From positions 1 to 64,000 of the forward strand of contig JAAERX010000077.1 in the NCBI GenBank assembly GCA_024229935.1: a stretch of 64,000 bases of DNA, read 5' to 3'. Source of the stretch: Gammaproteobacteria bacterium (lineage in GTDB: Bacteria > Pseudomonadota > Gammaproteobacteria > Steroidobacterales > GCA-2729495). Shown here piece by piece: positions 14,901 to 21,660 of the stretch (position 1 is its first letter; each line of letters opens with the position of its first letter). The notes beneath the pieces were generated by a model that was not told the DNA's origin, searched no databases, and saw only the letters and a list, made by a program, of their open reading frames with translations. The translations under genes were made by a program, and so were the position numbers.

Positions 14901-17900
14901 ACAATGGCAGTTTACCGTCACGTGGTAATTGCTGAATTTGCCCAATGTTCTTTTGTTGCTTGCGGTCACTTAGTTCTACAGCCAGTGTAGCCACGCTACG
15001 GTGATTGAACAGGCTCATTAATGGCAGTTCAATCTCTAGTGTGTCTAGGATGCGAGAAATTAAACGTGTTGCCAGTAGCGAATGACCGCCCAGTGCGAAG
15101 AAGTCGTCATAAATCCCTACCTTTTCCAGATCAAGGACTTCAGCCCAGATGTGACACAGTGATTCTTCAAGTTCATTGCGAGGAGCAATGTATTCTGCTT
15201 CCGCCTGCCATTCTGGGGCCGGCAGTTGCTTGCGGTTCACTTTGCCATTAGGTGTTAGTGGGAATGAGTCCAGCCGCATAAATGCTGCCGGCACCATGTA
15301 GTTGGGCAGGTTCGCATGTAAATGACTGCGCAGAGCTTCGTCGTCGGGTGGTTTACCTTCACTTGTCACGTAGGCAACAAGCCGTTGGTCGCCGGGCGTG
15401 TCTTCGCGTAACACAGTGACACATTGTGCGACACTGTCGAGTGTTGTCAGTGCTGCCTCAATTTCTCCGAGCTCTATACGGAAACCACGCAGCTTGACCT
15501 GGAAGTCGGTGCGTCCAAGTACTTCGATGCTTCCGTCAGTATGGTAACGCGCCAGGTCACCGGTGCTGTACATTCGGTTATTGCTAATAAATGGATCAGC
15601 GATAAATTTTTCTGCAGTTAACTCGGGCCGGTTCAGATATTCACGTGCTACACCATCACCACCTATAAATAATTCGCCGGCCACACCAAGGGGGACGGGG
15701 TTATGCTGCGCATCCAGGATGTAGCATTGCGTATTGGCGATGGGGCGACCAACAGAAATATAACTGGTGTCATTGTGTATCTGTGCACAGGCAGACCAGA
15801 TGGTGGTTTCGGTAGGGCCGTACATATTCCATAGCGCAGTACCGCAAGCTGTAAGCTGTTGTGCAAGGCCTGGATCCAGTGCTTCACCACCGCAGAGTAT
15901 CTTCAGCCCTGGCGAACCTTGCCAGCCGGTTTGCAGGAGCATGCGCCAGGTTGCGGGTGTTGCCTGCATTACCGTGATGTTCTGCTGGGTCAGTATGCGC
16001 GCCAGTGCAAAACCATCGGCTGTGGTGGTCTTGTTAGCCAGTACTACGGTAGCTGCAGTCAGTAGTGGCCCAAAAATTTCCAGTATGGAAATATCAAAAC
16101 TTAGGGTGGTGACAGCAAGCAGGCGGTCTTTTTCATTTAGACCAGGCTTGTTGAGCATGCTGGTCAGGAAGTTAATTGCAGCACGGTGCTCAATGGCAAC
16201 GCCCTTGGGCTTGCCGGTAGATCCAGAGGTGTAAATGATATAGGCGAGTTGATCGGGAGCTACGGAAATTGCAGGTGATGTATCAGGTCTGCTGGTGATG
16301 GGGTCCGGCTGGTCGAGGCAGATGACCAGAATATCCAGACCCTCTACCAGGGCAGTTTTATTGGTCTCGGTAACAATAATGGGTGCTGCTGAGTCTTCAA
16401 GCATGTAACGCAGACGGTCAGGTGGGAAATCGGGGTCTAGGGGCACATAGGCACTACCCGCTTTCAGAATACCCAGCAGTGCGACCAGCATGTCAGGACT
16501 TCGGTCCACGCACAGGGCAATGGGTATATCCTTCCCTGCACCCAGTTCAATCAGGCGGTGGGCAAGTTTGTTGGCTGCAGCATCGAGTTCACTGTAGCTA
16601 AGTTGATGTTCATCACTGATGATGGCGATAGCATTACTGTTTGCACGCGCCTGTAGTTCTATGAGGCTATGCAGAGAAGCGTCCCGCGGGTAATCTGCCT
16701 CTGTTTCATTCCATGTTTCAAGCAGTTGGGCTCTTTCACGTTGACTCAATAAATCAAAGTCAGTAATAGAAGCATCCGGGTGCGTAGTAATCTGTGTCAG
16801 CAGGTGCTGCAGATGGCCGCCCATACGTTCAATGGTGTCTGCATCAAAAAGGTCGGTGTTGTATTCAAAGTAGGCGATGAGTTCACCATCGCTTTCTTCC
16901 ATTGACAGCGTAAGGTCAAGTTTGGCCGTGCCAAACTCAAATAACATCGGTGCAGTGTCTAGCCCTGTAAACGGTGTTTGTGAAGCTGGTGCATTCTGCA
17001 GGATGAACATGACCTGGAAGAGTGGGGCATAACTGGTGTCACGGACTGGCTGCAGTTCTTCTACTAATTGTTCGAAGGGGAGTTCCTGATGAGCATAGGC
17101 TTCAAGAGCTGTAGTTTTAAGTTGCTCGAGCAACTCTGTAAAGCGTGGGCTGCCGTCCAGGTTGGTGCGTAATACCAGTGTGTTAATAAAAAAGCCGATC
17201 AGATTTTCAAGTTCGGTTTGTTGACGGCCGGCAATGGGCGAGCCAACAACGATGTCATTCTGGCCAGAGTAGCGGCCCAGTAACACATTGAATGCTGCCA
17301 GTAACACCATGTAGAGAGTTGCGTTATGGGTATTGGCAAGTGATTTAAGGGCAGTGGTTAATTCTGCAGAGAGATGTAAGCCATGCCAGGCTCCGTTATG
17401 AGTTTGTACAGCCGGCCGGGGCCGGTCGGTAGGTAAATCAAGTACTGCAGGGGCTGCTGCCAGCTGCTCTTTCCAATAGGCGAGGGTTTCGCCCATAACG
17501 GGTTCCTGTAATCGCTGCTGTTGCCAGGCTGCATAATCGGCAAACTGGATGGGCAGATCAGGAAGTGCTGCCGGTTTTTGTTCAAGTTCTGCGTTATATA
17601 AAACAGCCAACTCGCGCAGCAATATATCAGTTGACCATGCATCACCAATGATGTGATGCATGACTATTTGCAGGACGTGTTCAGAGTCATTGATGTGGAG
17701 CAGGTTCACATTGAGTAGTGGGCCTCTGGCCAGATCAAAATGCTGCTGAGTCAGTTTGGTCAGTTCTGCTGATATCTGTTCAGTTGTCGCCCCGGGTAAC
17801 TTACGTGTATGCAGTTGAATATGGGTATCCGTCTGGATGGATTGAACAGGTGTGCCGTTAGCAATAATGAAATGCGTACGCAGTGATTCATGGCGCAGGG

Positions 17901-20900
17901 TTAAAGCATCAATAGCAGCTTGAAGTGCCGTTGTATGCAGTAAGCCTGTGAGTCGCATGGCCCATGGAATGTTGTAAACAGGATTGCCGGGTTCCATCTG
18001 ATCGAGAATCCACAACCGCTGCTGGGATGCCGACAATGGTGCTGTTGCTGGGTCGGGACGGGTGCTAAGTGGTAGTCGTTTGACTGCATCACTGTTATCC
18101 AGCGCCTCGGCTAGCCCGGCAATGCTTGGGGCGTCAAACAGGCTTTTAAGGGGTAACTCCCTGTTTAATGTGTCACGTATACGCGCTACCAGTCGGGTAG
18201 CGAGTAATGAATGGCCACCTAGTTGAAAAAAATCGTCATGGACACCAATTTTTTCTATGCCAAGCAGGCTTTGCCACATCTCTGTTAATGCTTCTTCGAT
18301 GGGCGTACGGGGAGCAACGTAATCGGTTTCGTTGCTGGCTGACCAGTCTGGCACGGGCAGGGCATTGCGATCCAGTTTTCCATTTGGCGTCAGGGGCAAT
18401 GCATCCACTGTTATGAATGCAGCCGGTAGCATGTAATCAGGTAGTGCTGCTTTTAAACCTATGCGGACCGTATCAACATCAAAGCTTCCAACCAGGTAGG
18501 CGACAATACGCTGATCGCCAGGAGTGTCTTCGCGCAGCAGCACTGCAGATTGTTTCACGCCTTCACAGTTTTGTAGTTCTGCTTCTATTTCACCTAACTC
18601 AATACGGAAACCACGGAGCTTGACCTGAAAATCAATGCGGCCTAGAAATTCAATAACGCCATCTGCGCGCAACCGAGCCAGATCACCTGTGCGGTAGACG
18701 CGATCCTCAGGGTCTTCACTAAAGGGGTTTGCAATAAAACGTTCATGAGTCAGTTCGGGCTGATTTACGTAGCCACGAGCAACCTGTATACCGCCAATTA
18801 GTAATTCACCAGGTATGCCAATGGGAGCCAGCTGGTTTCTGCTATCAACTATGTATATCTGAGTGTTAGCAATGGGCCGGCCAATGGGTACAGTGGCTGA
18901 TGAGTCATTTGCAGAGCATGCCCATGAGGTGACATCGATAGCGGCTTCAGTTGGGCCATAAAGGTTATGAAGTTCTGCCTGCAGATTGGCATAGAACTGC
19001 TGTTGTAAATCTGTCGACAGGGCTTCACCACTACAGATAACTCTGCGGAGACTTGAGCATTTCTCAGTAGTTGCATCCTGCAAAAAACTTGCCAGCATTG
19101 ATGGCACAAAGTGCAGTGTTGTGATCTGCTGTTCATTAATCAGTTTACAGAGATAGGCGGAATCACGATGGCCCTCAGGTTCTGCAATTACCAGTCGTGC
19201 TCCGGTTTGTAATGGCCAGAAGAATTCCCATACGGAAACATCAAAACTGAACGGGGTTTTCTGGAGTACGTGATCGGTTTTATCCAGGCCGTATTCTCTT
19301 TGCATCCACTGTAAGCGGTTACAGATACCCCGGTGCTCATTCAGGACCCCCTTGGGGCGACCTGTGGAGCCTGAGGTGAAGATGACGTAGGCAGCATGCT
19401 CAGTCTTGTTTACAGATTGTGGATTGCTGGTTGGGTATTGACCGATGATTGTGGCTTCCGCACCTTCATCCAGATTAATGACTTGTGCGTTATGGTCGGG
19501 TAGCTGCTTAGCCAGATGTGTCTGGCTAAGCAATAACTCTATGCCTGCATCCTCAAGCATATGTTTTAGTCGTTGGCTTGGGTATTCGGGGTCCAGTGGG
19601 ACGTAGGCACCGCCAGCTTTAAGAATGCCATAGAGTGCAATCACCATTTCAAACGAACGTTCCATGAATACACCCACCAGGCTTTCAGGACCTATGCCAG
19701 TTTTACGCAGGTGGTGTGCGAGTTGGTTAATACTGGTGTTTAGTTCTCTGTAAGAGAGCGCTTCATCCTGAAATACAAGTGCAATTGCATCTGGTGTCCT
19801 TGTTACCTGTACCTCAAATAGGTTAATGAGGGTTTTGTCTGCTGGAAAATCAGTGTTGGTTGCGTTCCATTCATGCAGGAGTTGAGCCTGTTCAGTGCTG
19901 GTAAGTAATGGAAAGTCGGCCAGTTGTGCCTCAGGGTTGGCAACAATTGCTTCCAGAAGTTTGTGGAAGTGCTGTAGCATGCGCACGATAGTGCTTTCAT
20001 CAAATAGGTCGGTGCTGTATTCGAACCAAGTGGCAAGCCCATCTTCACGGTCTTCCATGAGTACATTCAGATCAAATTTAGCAGTGCCTGGTTCAGCAAT
20101 AACCGGGCTTACCTTGAGTCCTTCGAATGGCACCTGCTCTTGCTCACGGCTTTGCATGTTGAACATGACCTGAAAGAGGGGTGCATAACTGGCATCCCGA
20201 TCTGGTTGAAGTTCTTCGACCAGCTTTTCAAAGGGCAGGTCCTGATGAGAAAGAGCATCAAGGCTGGTTTCAGCAGTCTGTTGTAGTAATGCTGCAAAAC
20301 TAAGGTCATCACTTAGCTGACTGCGGATTATGACGCTGTTAACAAACAGGCCAACCAGCCCTTCAGTCTCAGTTAGCTGCCGGCCGGCAACCGGTGTGCC
20401 AACGAGCAGGTCTTCCTGTCGTGTATAGCGATACAGTAGTACATTAAAGGCAGCCAGTAAGACCATGTACAGTGTGTTACCACGGTTAAGTGCCAGCTGT
20501 TCCAGTTGTTTGAGCAGTTCGGGCGGGAATATTTCAGATGCCCATGCGCCCTGATTACTGGGTGTTGCAGGTCGTGGTCGATCTGTAGGGATCTCCAGTA
20601 CGGCAGGTATGCCCGTTAGTTGCTTGCGCCAGTAACCCAGGTGTTTTTCGAGTTCAGCACCTTTTAAACGCTGGCGTTGCCAAGCTGCAAAATCTGCATA
20701 TTGAACGGACAGTGATGGCAATACGGGTGTTGTATCGTTAACCTCGGCGGCATATAAAACTGCCAGTTCACGCATAAGGATGCCCAGTGACCAGCCATCA
20801 GCGACTATGTGATGAACTACGATGAGTAGAATATGTTCCTGTTCATTTATGCGTAGCAAGTGGGCTTTAAATAGTGGGCCCGTAGTCAGGTCAAACGGCT

Positions 20901-21411
20901 CATTACATAGCTTGGTTAGTAGTGTGTATTCGCTGGCATCTGATTGATGTAACTGAATCTTTAGCTCAGAATTAGCTGTGATTTGGATTACTGGTTCGCG
21001 CCCTTCGGTTGAGAAAGTAGTGCGTAGAGTCTCATGTCTTTGTACAAGTTGGGAGAGTGCTTTTTCTAACGCTTGTACATTAGGTTTTCCATGCAGGCGT
21101 AATGCTGTGGGTATGTTATAGAGTGAACTACCTGTTTCTAGTTGGTCGAGAAACCACAGACGCTCCTGAGCAAAAGACAGGGGCAGCTTGTTCGTGTTGT
21201 TACGATCAATGTGTGAGAGTTTGTGTGAGTCAGCTGTTGTTGCTGAGTCAGTTGTTAGAATTTCCAGCAGCTCGCTCTTGTGCGCTACAAGATGGGCGCG
21301 CAGTTCTTCAGTCAGGCTCCCTTTGGGAGCGCTGATACGCAGGTCTCCGCCGTCTACGGACAGCGTTATTCCCTGCTTGGTTAGCAGTGCGAGTAATTCA
21401 ATAGCAGTCAT
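1..21411 (-). CDS. Giant six-module nonribosomal peptide synthetase (partial, C-terminus off the left edge)
   Basis: The frame is open for all 7137 codons from ATG at 21411 to the window edge. It begins with a TubC-like docking domain (residues about 1-60), then six NRPS modules: C-A-PCP, C-A-PCP, C-A-NMT-PCP, C-A-PCP, C-A-PCP-E and C-A. Phosphopantetheine serines are at about S1068, S2111, S3566, S4620 and S5669. My reading of the ten-residue A-domain codes gives Ser, Gly, Ala (N-methylated), Pro-like, unassigned (epimerised) and Ser. The protein should extend a peptide received from the 1131-aa synthetase encoded just upstream. C2 and C3 read HHxxxDA rather than HHxxxDG. No thioesterase is reached, so release must occur further left. 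The 249-base gap before this gene contrasts with the overlapping starts of its partners, so it may have its own leader or promoter. The family is certain; the amino-acid assignments are inferences. Confidence 0.97.
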   Translation of the reverse strand, partial: MTAIELLALLTKQGITLSVDGGDLRISAPKGSLTEELRAHLVAHKSELLEILTTDSATTADSHKLSHIDRNNTNKLPLSFAQERLWFLDQLETGSSLYNIPTALRLHGKPNVQALEKALSQLVQRHETLRTTFSTEGREPVIQITANSELKIQLHQSDASEYTLLTKLCNEPFDLTTGPLFKAHLLRINEQEHILLIVVHHIVADGWSLGILMRELAVLYAAEVNDTTPVLPSLSVQYADFAAWQRQRLKGAELEKHLGYWRKQLTGIPAVLEIPTDRPRPATPSNQGAWASEIFPPELLKQLEQLALNRGNTLYMVLLAAFNVLLYRYTRQEDLLVGTPVAGRQLTETEGLVGLFVNSVIIRSQLSDDLSFAALLQQTAETSLDALSHQDLPFEKLVEELQPDRDASYAPLFQVMFNMQSREQEQVPFEGLKVSPVIAEPGTAKFDLNVLMEDREDGLATWFEYSTDLFDESTIVRMLQHFHKLLEAIVANPEAQLADFPLLTSTEQAQLLHEWNATNTDFPADKTLINLFEVQVTRTPDAIALVFQDEALSYRELNTSINQLAHHLRKTGIGPESLVGVFMERSFEMVIALYGILKAGGAYVPLDPEYPSQRLKHMLEDAGIELLLSQTHLAKQLPDHNAQVINLDEGAEATIIGQYPTSNPQSVNKTEHAAYVIFTSGSTGRPKGVLNEHRGICNRLQWMQREYGLDKTDHVLQKTPFSFDVSVWEFFWPLQTGARLVIAEPEGHRDSAYLCKLINEQQITTLHFVPSMLASFLQDATTEKCSSLRRVICSGEALSTDLQQQFYANLQAELHNLYGPTEAAIDVTSWACSANDSSATVPIGRPIANTQIYIVDSRNQLAPIGIPGELLIGGIQVARGYVNQPELTHERFIANPFSEDPEDRVYRTGDLARLRADGVIEFLGRIDFQVKLRGFRIELGEIEAELQNCEGVKQSAVLLREDTPGDQRIVAYLVGSFDVDTVRIGLKAALPDYMLPAAFITVDALPLTPNGKLDRNALPVPDWSASNETDYVAPRTPIEEALTEMWQSLLGIEKIGVHDDFFQLGGHSLLATRLVARIRDTLNRELPLKSLFDAPSIAGLAEALDNSDAVKRLPLSTRPDPATAPLSASQQRLWILDQMEPGNPVYNIPWAMRLTGLLHTTALQAAIDALTLRHESLRTHFIIANGTPVQSIQTDTHIQLHTRKLPGATTEQISAELTKLTQQHFDLARGPLLNVNLLHINDSEHVLQIVMHHIIGDAWSTDILLRELAVLYNAELEQKPAALPDLPIQFADYAAWQQQRLQEPVMGETLAYWKEQLAAAPAVLDLPTDRPRPAVQTHNGAWHGLHLSAELTTALKSLANTHNATLYMVLLAAFNVLLGRYSGQNDIVVGSPIAGRQQTELENLIGFFINTLVLRTNLDGSPRFTELLEQLKTTALEAYAHQELPFEQLVEELQPVRDTSYAPLFQVMFILQNAPASQTPFTGLDTAPMLFEFGTAKLDLTLSMEESDGELIAYFEYNTDLFDADTIERMGGHLQHLLTQITTHPDASITDFDLLSQRERAQLLETWNETEADYPRDASLHSLIELQARANSNAIAIISDEHQLSYSELDAAANKLAHRLIELGAGKDIPIALCVDRSPDMLVALLGILKAGSAYVPLDPDFPPDRLRYMLEDSAAPIIVTETNKTALVEGLDILVICLDQPDPITSRPDTSPAISVAPDQLAYIIYTSGSTGKPKGVAIEHRAAINFLTSMLNKPGLNEKDRLLAVTTLSFDISILEIFGPLLTAATVVLANKTTTADGFALARILTQQNITVMQATPATWRMLLQTGWQGSPGLKILCGGEALDPGLAQQLTACGTALWNMYGPTETTIWSACAQIHNDTSYISVGRPIANTQCYILDAQHNPVPLGVAGELFIGGDGVAREYLNRPELTAEKFIADPFISNNRMYSTGDLARYHTDGSIEVLGRTDFQVKLRGFRIELGEIEAALTTLDSVAQCVTVLREDTPGDQRLVAYVTSEGKPPDDEALRSHLHANLPNYMVPAAFMRLDSFPLTPNGKVNRKQLPAPEWQAEAEYIAPRNELEESLCHIWAEVLDLEKVGIYDDFFALGGHSLLATRLISRILDTLEIELPLMSLFNHRSVATLAVELSDRKQQKNIGQIQQLPRDGKLPLSFAQQRLWFLDELSPGDPMYNVPWVMRLDGKLNHRALENALNQVIARHESLRTVFTNQDGEALQIILPEIKLSIPEIDLRNTDASVVQERITELAQQRMNLSEGPLLYVTLLRVENKGWLLSLIVHHIIFDAWSHGIFLRELSDFYNAELNKQTLTLPNLTIEFADYAGWQRNWFGSEDFNQQLTYWKNKLADAPGTLDLPTDHPRPPVQTSNGANISRMLSKDLHDDVHALLKQEGASLFMVLLATFNLLMSRYSGQDDLLVGTPISGRKRTELEKIVGFFLHTLVIRADLSGNPSFRELLARTKQTVLEAFAHQEMPFETLVEELDPERDTSRHPLFQVHFVLQHVDIDWQMFDGVTASPFEFEFGTAKFDIMFFVFDTNDSLSVRLEYNTDLFEADTVERMIDHFETLLTGIIANPDQSCGELPILPEAEKHQLLVEWNQTDFDYPASNTMHGMFEQQATHQPNAIALLTDDVEYSYRELNRRANKLAIELQQHGVGPEVLVAMCSERCAELIIGLLAIQKAGGAYVPVDPEYPPQRVAHMLSDSEAPVLLTQTGVLERLPEHSAKVICLDKFDWKTDESLDINPTSGVTDENLSYTIYTSGSTGLPKGVEIEHRNAVAMIEWAGQAFQPEEFSGVLASTSICFDLSIFEIFCPLGLGGRIILVKDALALPELPPEANISLINTVPSAMAELVRIKGVPASVKTVNLAGEPLSTALVNSIYELDGIERVNDLYGPSEDTTYSTWTLREANALPTIGRPLLNTQAYLLDAYGQPVPIGVAGELYLGGAGVTRGYRHRPELTAERYVPNPFNDEPGTRMYRTGDQARYRTDGNLEFLGRLDHQVKLRGFRIELGEIETALASHSAVENTVVMAREDREGDKRLVAYIVASTEGLEGDELEQWEAEQVNQWQDLWQDAYSRESETEDLALDFKGWNSSYSGDAIPQAEMREWLDNTRANILALKPDKALEIGSGTGLVVGQIAPTCSSYTATDFSAASIDALKHLKASHDDLDSLQLKQCTADQISEFATAEFDTIILNSVAQYFPDIDYLLQFIRAAVDKVNDNGHIYLGDLRSMPLLSAYHASVQFFQADAEIKLPELAELIRQRTEQEEELLIDPAFFVALKNTLPVITGIRFQLKQSRYQNELTRFRYDVTLEVGGTIIDRDGAEHLDWTAAGLDAKKIEQQMQNIPATGMLITAIPDARLQSEVRVLAETEHADRDSGTVAKLRTTIEQQPSGIEPELIYELGKKYGIDVQLSGTLPGQFCVFLRSGNQLGFDGELMQAARPVPWRDYGNDPLQGRLQRSLIPILRDRLRVAVPDYMMPSAFVILDAFPLTPNGKINRKALPAPERKRGEQEVYVAPRTNTEEQLVAIWSDVLGVKQIGVHDDFFALGGHSLLATQLISRIRDGLNTELPLMALFNHPTVAGLALEITGDAAAVASAVIQPCDRTNQLPLSFAQQRLWFLDQLEGISATYNVPLALALHGTLNQEAMQAAIDALVERHESLRTSFTTSHGKPAQLIHASVAIPLDIVDMANATEDEVQQHLEELAQTPFNLSCDALVRVHLLQSDTSNHRLLLVMHHIVSDGWSLGILARELAALYAQHCGGETAALKNLPVQYADYAVWQRCWLAGEELQRQLSYWGEQLDNAPALLQIPTDHPRQPTQTFNGAHINRTFTPELGEQLRDLAAAEDCTLFMALLAAFNVLLQRYTNSDDIVIGTPIAGRTRTEIEGLIGFFVNTLAIRTDLSGEPRFVDVMQRVKRTAMDAYGHQDLPFEKLVEELQPDRDTSHPPIFQVLFVVQENLSEQIAFHNMDVTPLDFELGSAKFDLSLFMVEFPEGLTASFEYNTDLFDAATIERMLDQLETLLKGITNDAEKPITELPLLHESEREHVLNDFNTTQVSMQDISVHSLVEAQATKTPVESAISFGSEELSYAELNTRANRLARHLYEKGAGPGSLVGICANRSLNTAVAVLATLKAGAAYVPIDPKYPSDRVAYMLEDSRAPVLLTHSDIVPLLPEHNAHTICLDTFDWTQGNDSNLQDIHGESVYVIYTSGSTGQPKGVELTHAGLSNLIQWQNTQPSLNVAARTLQFASLSFDVSFQELFTTWAQGGTVVLVNEELRRDLPALAKFIATDEIERVYLPFAALQPLADSIANTRNLTYAVKDVIIAGEQLQITPPIRKMFTVLGDARLHNQYGPSETHVVTAYTLKGTPDTWMPLPPIGKPVANTRVYVLDSQQQPVPVGVPGELFLGGPQVAKGYIHKRQLSAEKFIRDPFRNDTSARMYRTGDRVRFLTDGNLEYLGRTDDQVKWRGFRIEPGEIETALTEHPDVHQAAILLREDTPGDKRLAAYLIASDTQTIDINAIRTWLKTRVPDYMMPSAFMILKKMPLTPSGKVARRKLPVPDYTEVAQLYVAPRTPAEEALVQIWSDVLNVPQIGIHDDFFTLGGHSLLATQLVSRVRDALNVELQLITLFNHPSVAEFAAEVAAANGEITISNIKPCDRSQPLPLSFAQQRLWFLDQLEPGNPVYNVPWAMRLDGPLNIQALQASIDDLVTRHETLRTLFSVTMGKPQQCVLEQTAVPVESVDATGDTEAQLEQRLRSLARIPFGLGQTPLMRVHVLHVANDQHIILLVLHHIISDGWSLSVLYQELVQLYAGHCQNNTVNLPALPVHYADYSVWQHDWFRGAGQQEQLNYWSERLRGAPAILELPTDRPRGAAQTYNGAFIERVLPEHIHTGLKDITQQEKATLFMTCLTAFNVLLARYSGQTDICVGTPVAGRRHTELEGLIGFFINTLVMRNDLSGQPSFAEAIARIKQTALEAYAHQELPFEKLVDKLHPTRDMSHAPLFQVAFILQNTPWDQSATLHDLEISPIELDYGVSKFDLSLVMAERREGLLVHFEYNTDLYNRETIDHMVGHFETLLEAIVQDQQQPISSLPLLTEAENQQILYDWNATDVPYADTSCIHTLIEERTEAQPTAPAILYLNECISFAELNQRANQIANYLISEGAGPGVIVGLCLERSPDLVAALLGVFKSGAAYVPLDPKYPSNRLEWMLTDSQAPLLITHSLLKDSLPPSNAKAVCIDNDWPEISQQPTSNPACKTTAEDIAWVIYTSGSTGKPKGVMIKHQGACNLAEAQVNTFKLGPDDRMLQFASVSFDASIFELIMGLQVGAAMVLAPQDDLMPGEPLLDVLKRHAVTAVTLPPTALMALPAAQLPALKTITVAGEACPPELVENWADNRRFFNLYGPTEATVWASYAQCFPGEPVTIGKPITNARLYVLDEYLQALPIGVPGELCIGGAGLAQGYLNRAELSAEKFLPDPFHDDPDARIYRSGDRVRLLADGNIEFLGRIDHQLKVRGFRIEAGEIEATLTEMDAVHDAVVIARGEAIGSQQLVAYLVVQDNAELSLNELRIRLQQSLPEFMIPAAFVVLDEFPLTPNGKIDHAALPAPEEEQRLTTETTYVAPQTPAEKVLSSVWQQLLNLKKVGIHDNFFELGGDSILSIQIIARAAQQGLHLTPKQIFQHQTIAELATAAGSASADVISEQGDISGPVPLTPIQTWFVKRGLQKPQHFNQSMLLKTETRLDCDALETALQTLVKHHDALRLRLEQVNGNWQQEITPQNVDDLHHEVDLSGLDTNAQNETMERLASAMQASFDLSEGPLLRAALFRLGESRPDHIVIAIHHIAVDWVSWAILLEDLDTAYRAASNKTEAQLPLKTSSFKAWAEALAEYANSDDMLSEVPYWRDQQWDTVDTLPVDHPEGENSVAATHDVTLSLTKDETRLLLQELPRSWRAQANDVLLSGLVRALKDWTGSNSALINLEGHGREELFNSLNISRTVGWFTSLYPVLLHIDTDMQPGETLQTIKEQLGKIPNRGLGFGLLRHLNRDTSTQQILQAIPEPSIGFNYLGQIDQVANHNALLQPATGPRGLEQGPADPRPHLLDIHSAVSDEQLQLSVIYSNKLWDKTSIEKFAQLYIAQLRELISACTAAGESTYTPIDFPLANINQTQLDSLLTEQEPIEDIYRVTSLQHGMLFHSLFTAENDVYFARFRWRLSGELNTEAFSNAWQDVINRHASLRTSFHWEGFNQPVQVVHKDMPIDMHTEDWSSLDEKAQAKKLSTFLQADELKQFDFTSAPLMRITLIKLGDNDHHFIWSFHHAIVDGWSVPLVLKEVFACYHAHLAGIETALPKPQAFSEYIHWLDQQDKVAAESFWRNTLAGFTAPTPLPAALHQHAETGTQAEFAELSAQISAETIDRLRDLAQQSHLTLNTIVQGAWALLLSRYSGEEDIVFGATTSGRPATMPGVESMIGLFLNTLPVRVTVDAESSVLDWLQTLQTSQLDVRQFEHASLVEIQGWSNVPRGTPMFESLLAFENYPEMETMWTNTESVTIREVDGFDRTNFPLTVNVAVFDLLHMRIAYDTRLFTSKHIQELITHLTTLLENIAGNADCRVHELTLLSEQEQQQIANWNDTTQDYPQDATLVSLFETQVSYNGNAIAVSYAGESLTYSELNAQANQLANYLRSKGVGPDTPVGVCVDRSLELVITLLGILKAGGAYVPLDPEYPQQRLTYMLEDADISLLVTQSKLHSSFPDYDIDVFLIDEDWDKLSNEATNNPEQNAGPNNLAYIIFTSGSTGRPKGVLNEHHGIVNRLLWMQEEYKLDATDAVLQKTPFSFDVSVWEFFWPLTTGARLVMAKPGGHRDSGYLIKEIISEKITTMHFVPPMLQVFLQDATATNCTSLKRVICSGEALSMELQQHFFAMLPAELHNLYGPTEAAIDVSYWACERDTKETAVPIGAPVTNTQLHIVDKYGHPCAIGLPGELWIGGDQVARGYINRPELTAAAFITDPFSGKPDARIYKTGDLVRWRADGNIEFLGRIDHQIKLRGFRIELGEIESHLVQLDKVQQAVVLLREDTPGLKQLIAYVECTEPAEFEQENARSILNKHLPDYMVPTAFVALQTFPLTANGK
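2920..7420 (-). other. NRPS module 5: C - A(unassigned) - PCP - E
   Basis: The C domain has HHIISDGWS. The A-domain code reads DAFTTALVWK, which I cannot assign. The Asp that binds the amino group is present, so an amino acid is expected. The PCP is of the FFELGGDSILS type (S5669) that normally precedes epimerisation. It is followed by an epimerisation domain with HHIAVDWVSW near residue 5853, VGWFTSLYPVLL and FNYLGQ. A D-configured residue is predicted. Confidence 0.82.
7430..10570 (-). other. NRPS module 4: C - A(Pro-like) - PCP
   Basis: The C domain has HHIVSDGWS. The A-domain code reads DVQYIAQVVK, close to the proline codes of the DVQ(x)IAHVVK type, with Gln for His at the seventh position. 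A pipecolate or other imino acid cannot be excluded. The domain is very similar to the A domain of the 1131-aa protein at 21661-25056. The PCP serine is S4620. Confidence 0.75.
10580..14940 (-). other. NRPS module 3: C - A(Ala) with inserted N-methyltransferase - PCP
   Basis: The A-domain code reads DLFNNALTYK, known from alanine modules such as the one in microcystin synthetase. An N-methyltransferase of about 280 residues sits between core motifs A8 and A10 (residues about 3060-3340). It has the SAM motif LEIGSGTGLVVGQIAP and the NSVAQYFPD motif. The expected unit is N-methyl-alanine. The C domain reads HHIIFDAWS. The PCP serine is S3566. Confidence 0.85.
14950..18110 (-). other. NRPS module 2: C - A(Gly) - PCP
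   Basis: The C domain starts near residue 1124 and has the active-site motif HHIIGDAWS, with Ala where Gly is usual. The A-domain code reads DILQLGMIWK, a standard glycine code (FDISILEIFG, then MQATPATW, then LWNMYGPTETTIW). The PCP serine is S2111. The A domain closely resembles the glycine domain in the sarcosine module at 25053-29660 but has no methyltransferase insert. Confidence 0.88.
18120..21411 (-). other. NRPS module 1: TubC dock - C - A(Ser) - PCP
   Basis: The first 55 or so residues form a TubC-type N-terminal docking domain (short helices and a charged beta-hairpin ending in KGSLTEEL). The LCL-type C domain has HHIVADGWS at residues 200-208. The A domain shows FTSGSTGRPKGV and FDVSVWEFF. 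Aligned by eye to GrsA the code reads DVWHISLIDK, a classic serine code. The PCP core LGGHSLLA carries S1068. Confidence 0.88.
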
Positions 21412-21660
21412 TTCTGGCAATAGTTGGCAAGCTATTGTTTAGATAGCTTTTTTATTCCTTGTTTGAGTGTCTCTCACGCATCAGTAAGTAACATGTGCGA
21501 CCAACAAATCTACCATGTGGCAGGCTTCAAGCAAGGAATTAGGGCGCTATTAGAGGGTATATATAAGGGGTGGGGTGGCAGGTATTAAATGAGGACTTAT
21601 AAAGTTCTCATAAGCCTATGTTTATAAAAGGAAGTGTATTTTTAATGGTTTATGGTAAAT

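Noticed and set aside
15767-16234. Plus-strand open frames of 100-160 codons inside the NRPS genes, also at 13649-14140 and 3209-3628
   Set aside because: They are antisense to well-conserved NRPS domains, have no recognisable family and no ribosome-binding site.
1-21411. Repeated sequence blocks as CRISPR or mobile-element repeats
   Set aside because: The repeats recur at module spacing of 3-4 kb and coincide with conserved NRPS core motifs, so they are paralogous domains.
21429-21449. Hairpin AAGCTAT/ATAGCTT followed by a T run on the plus strand
   Set aside because: It looks like a terminator only for the plus strand, where no gene ends. On the minus strand it lies in the leader of the giant NRPS gene and has no T run after it.
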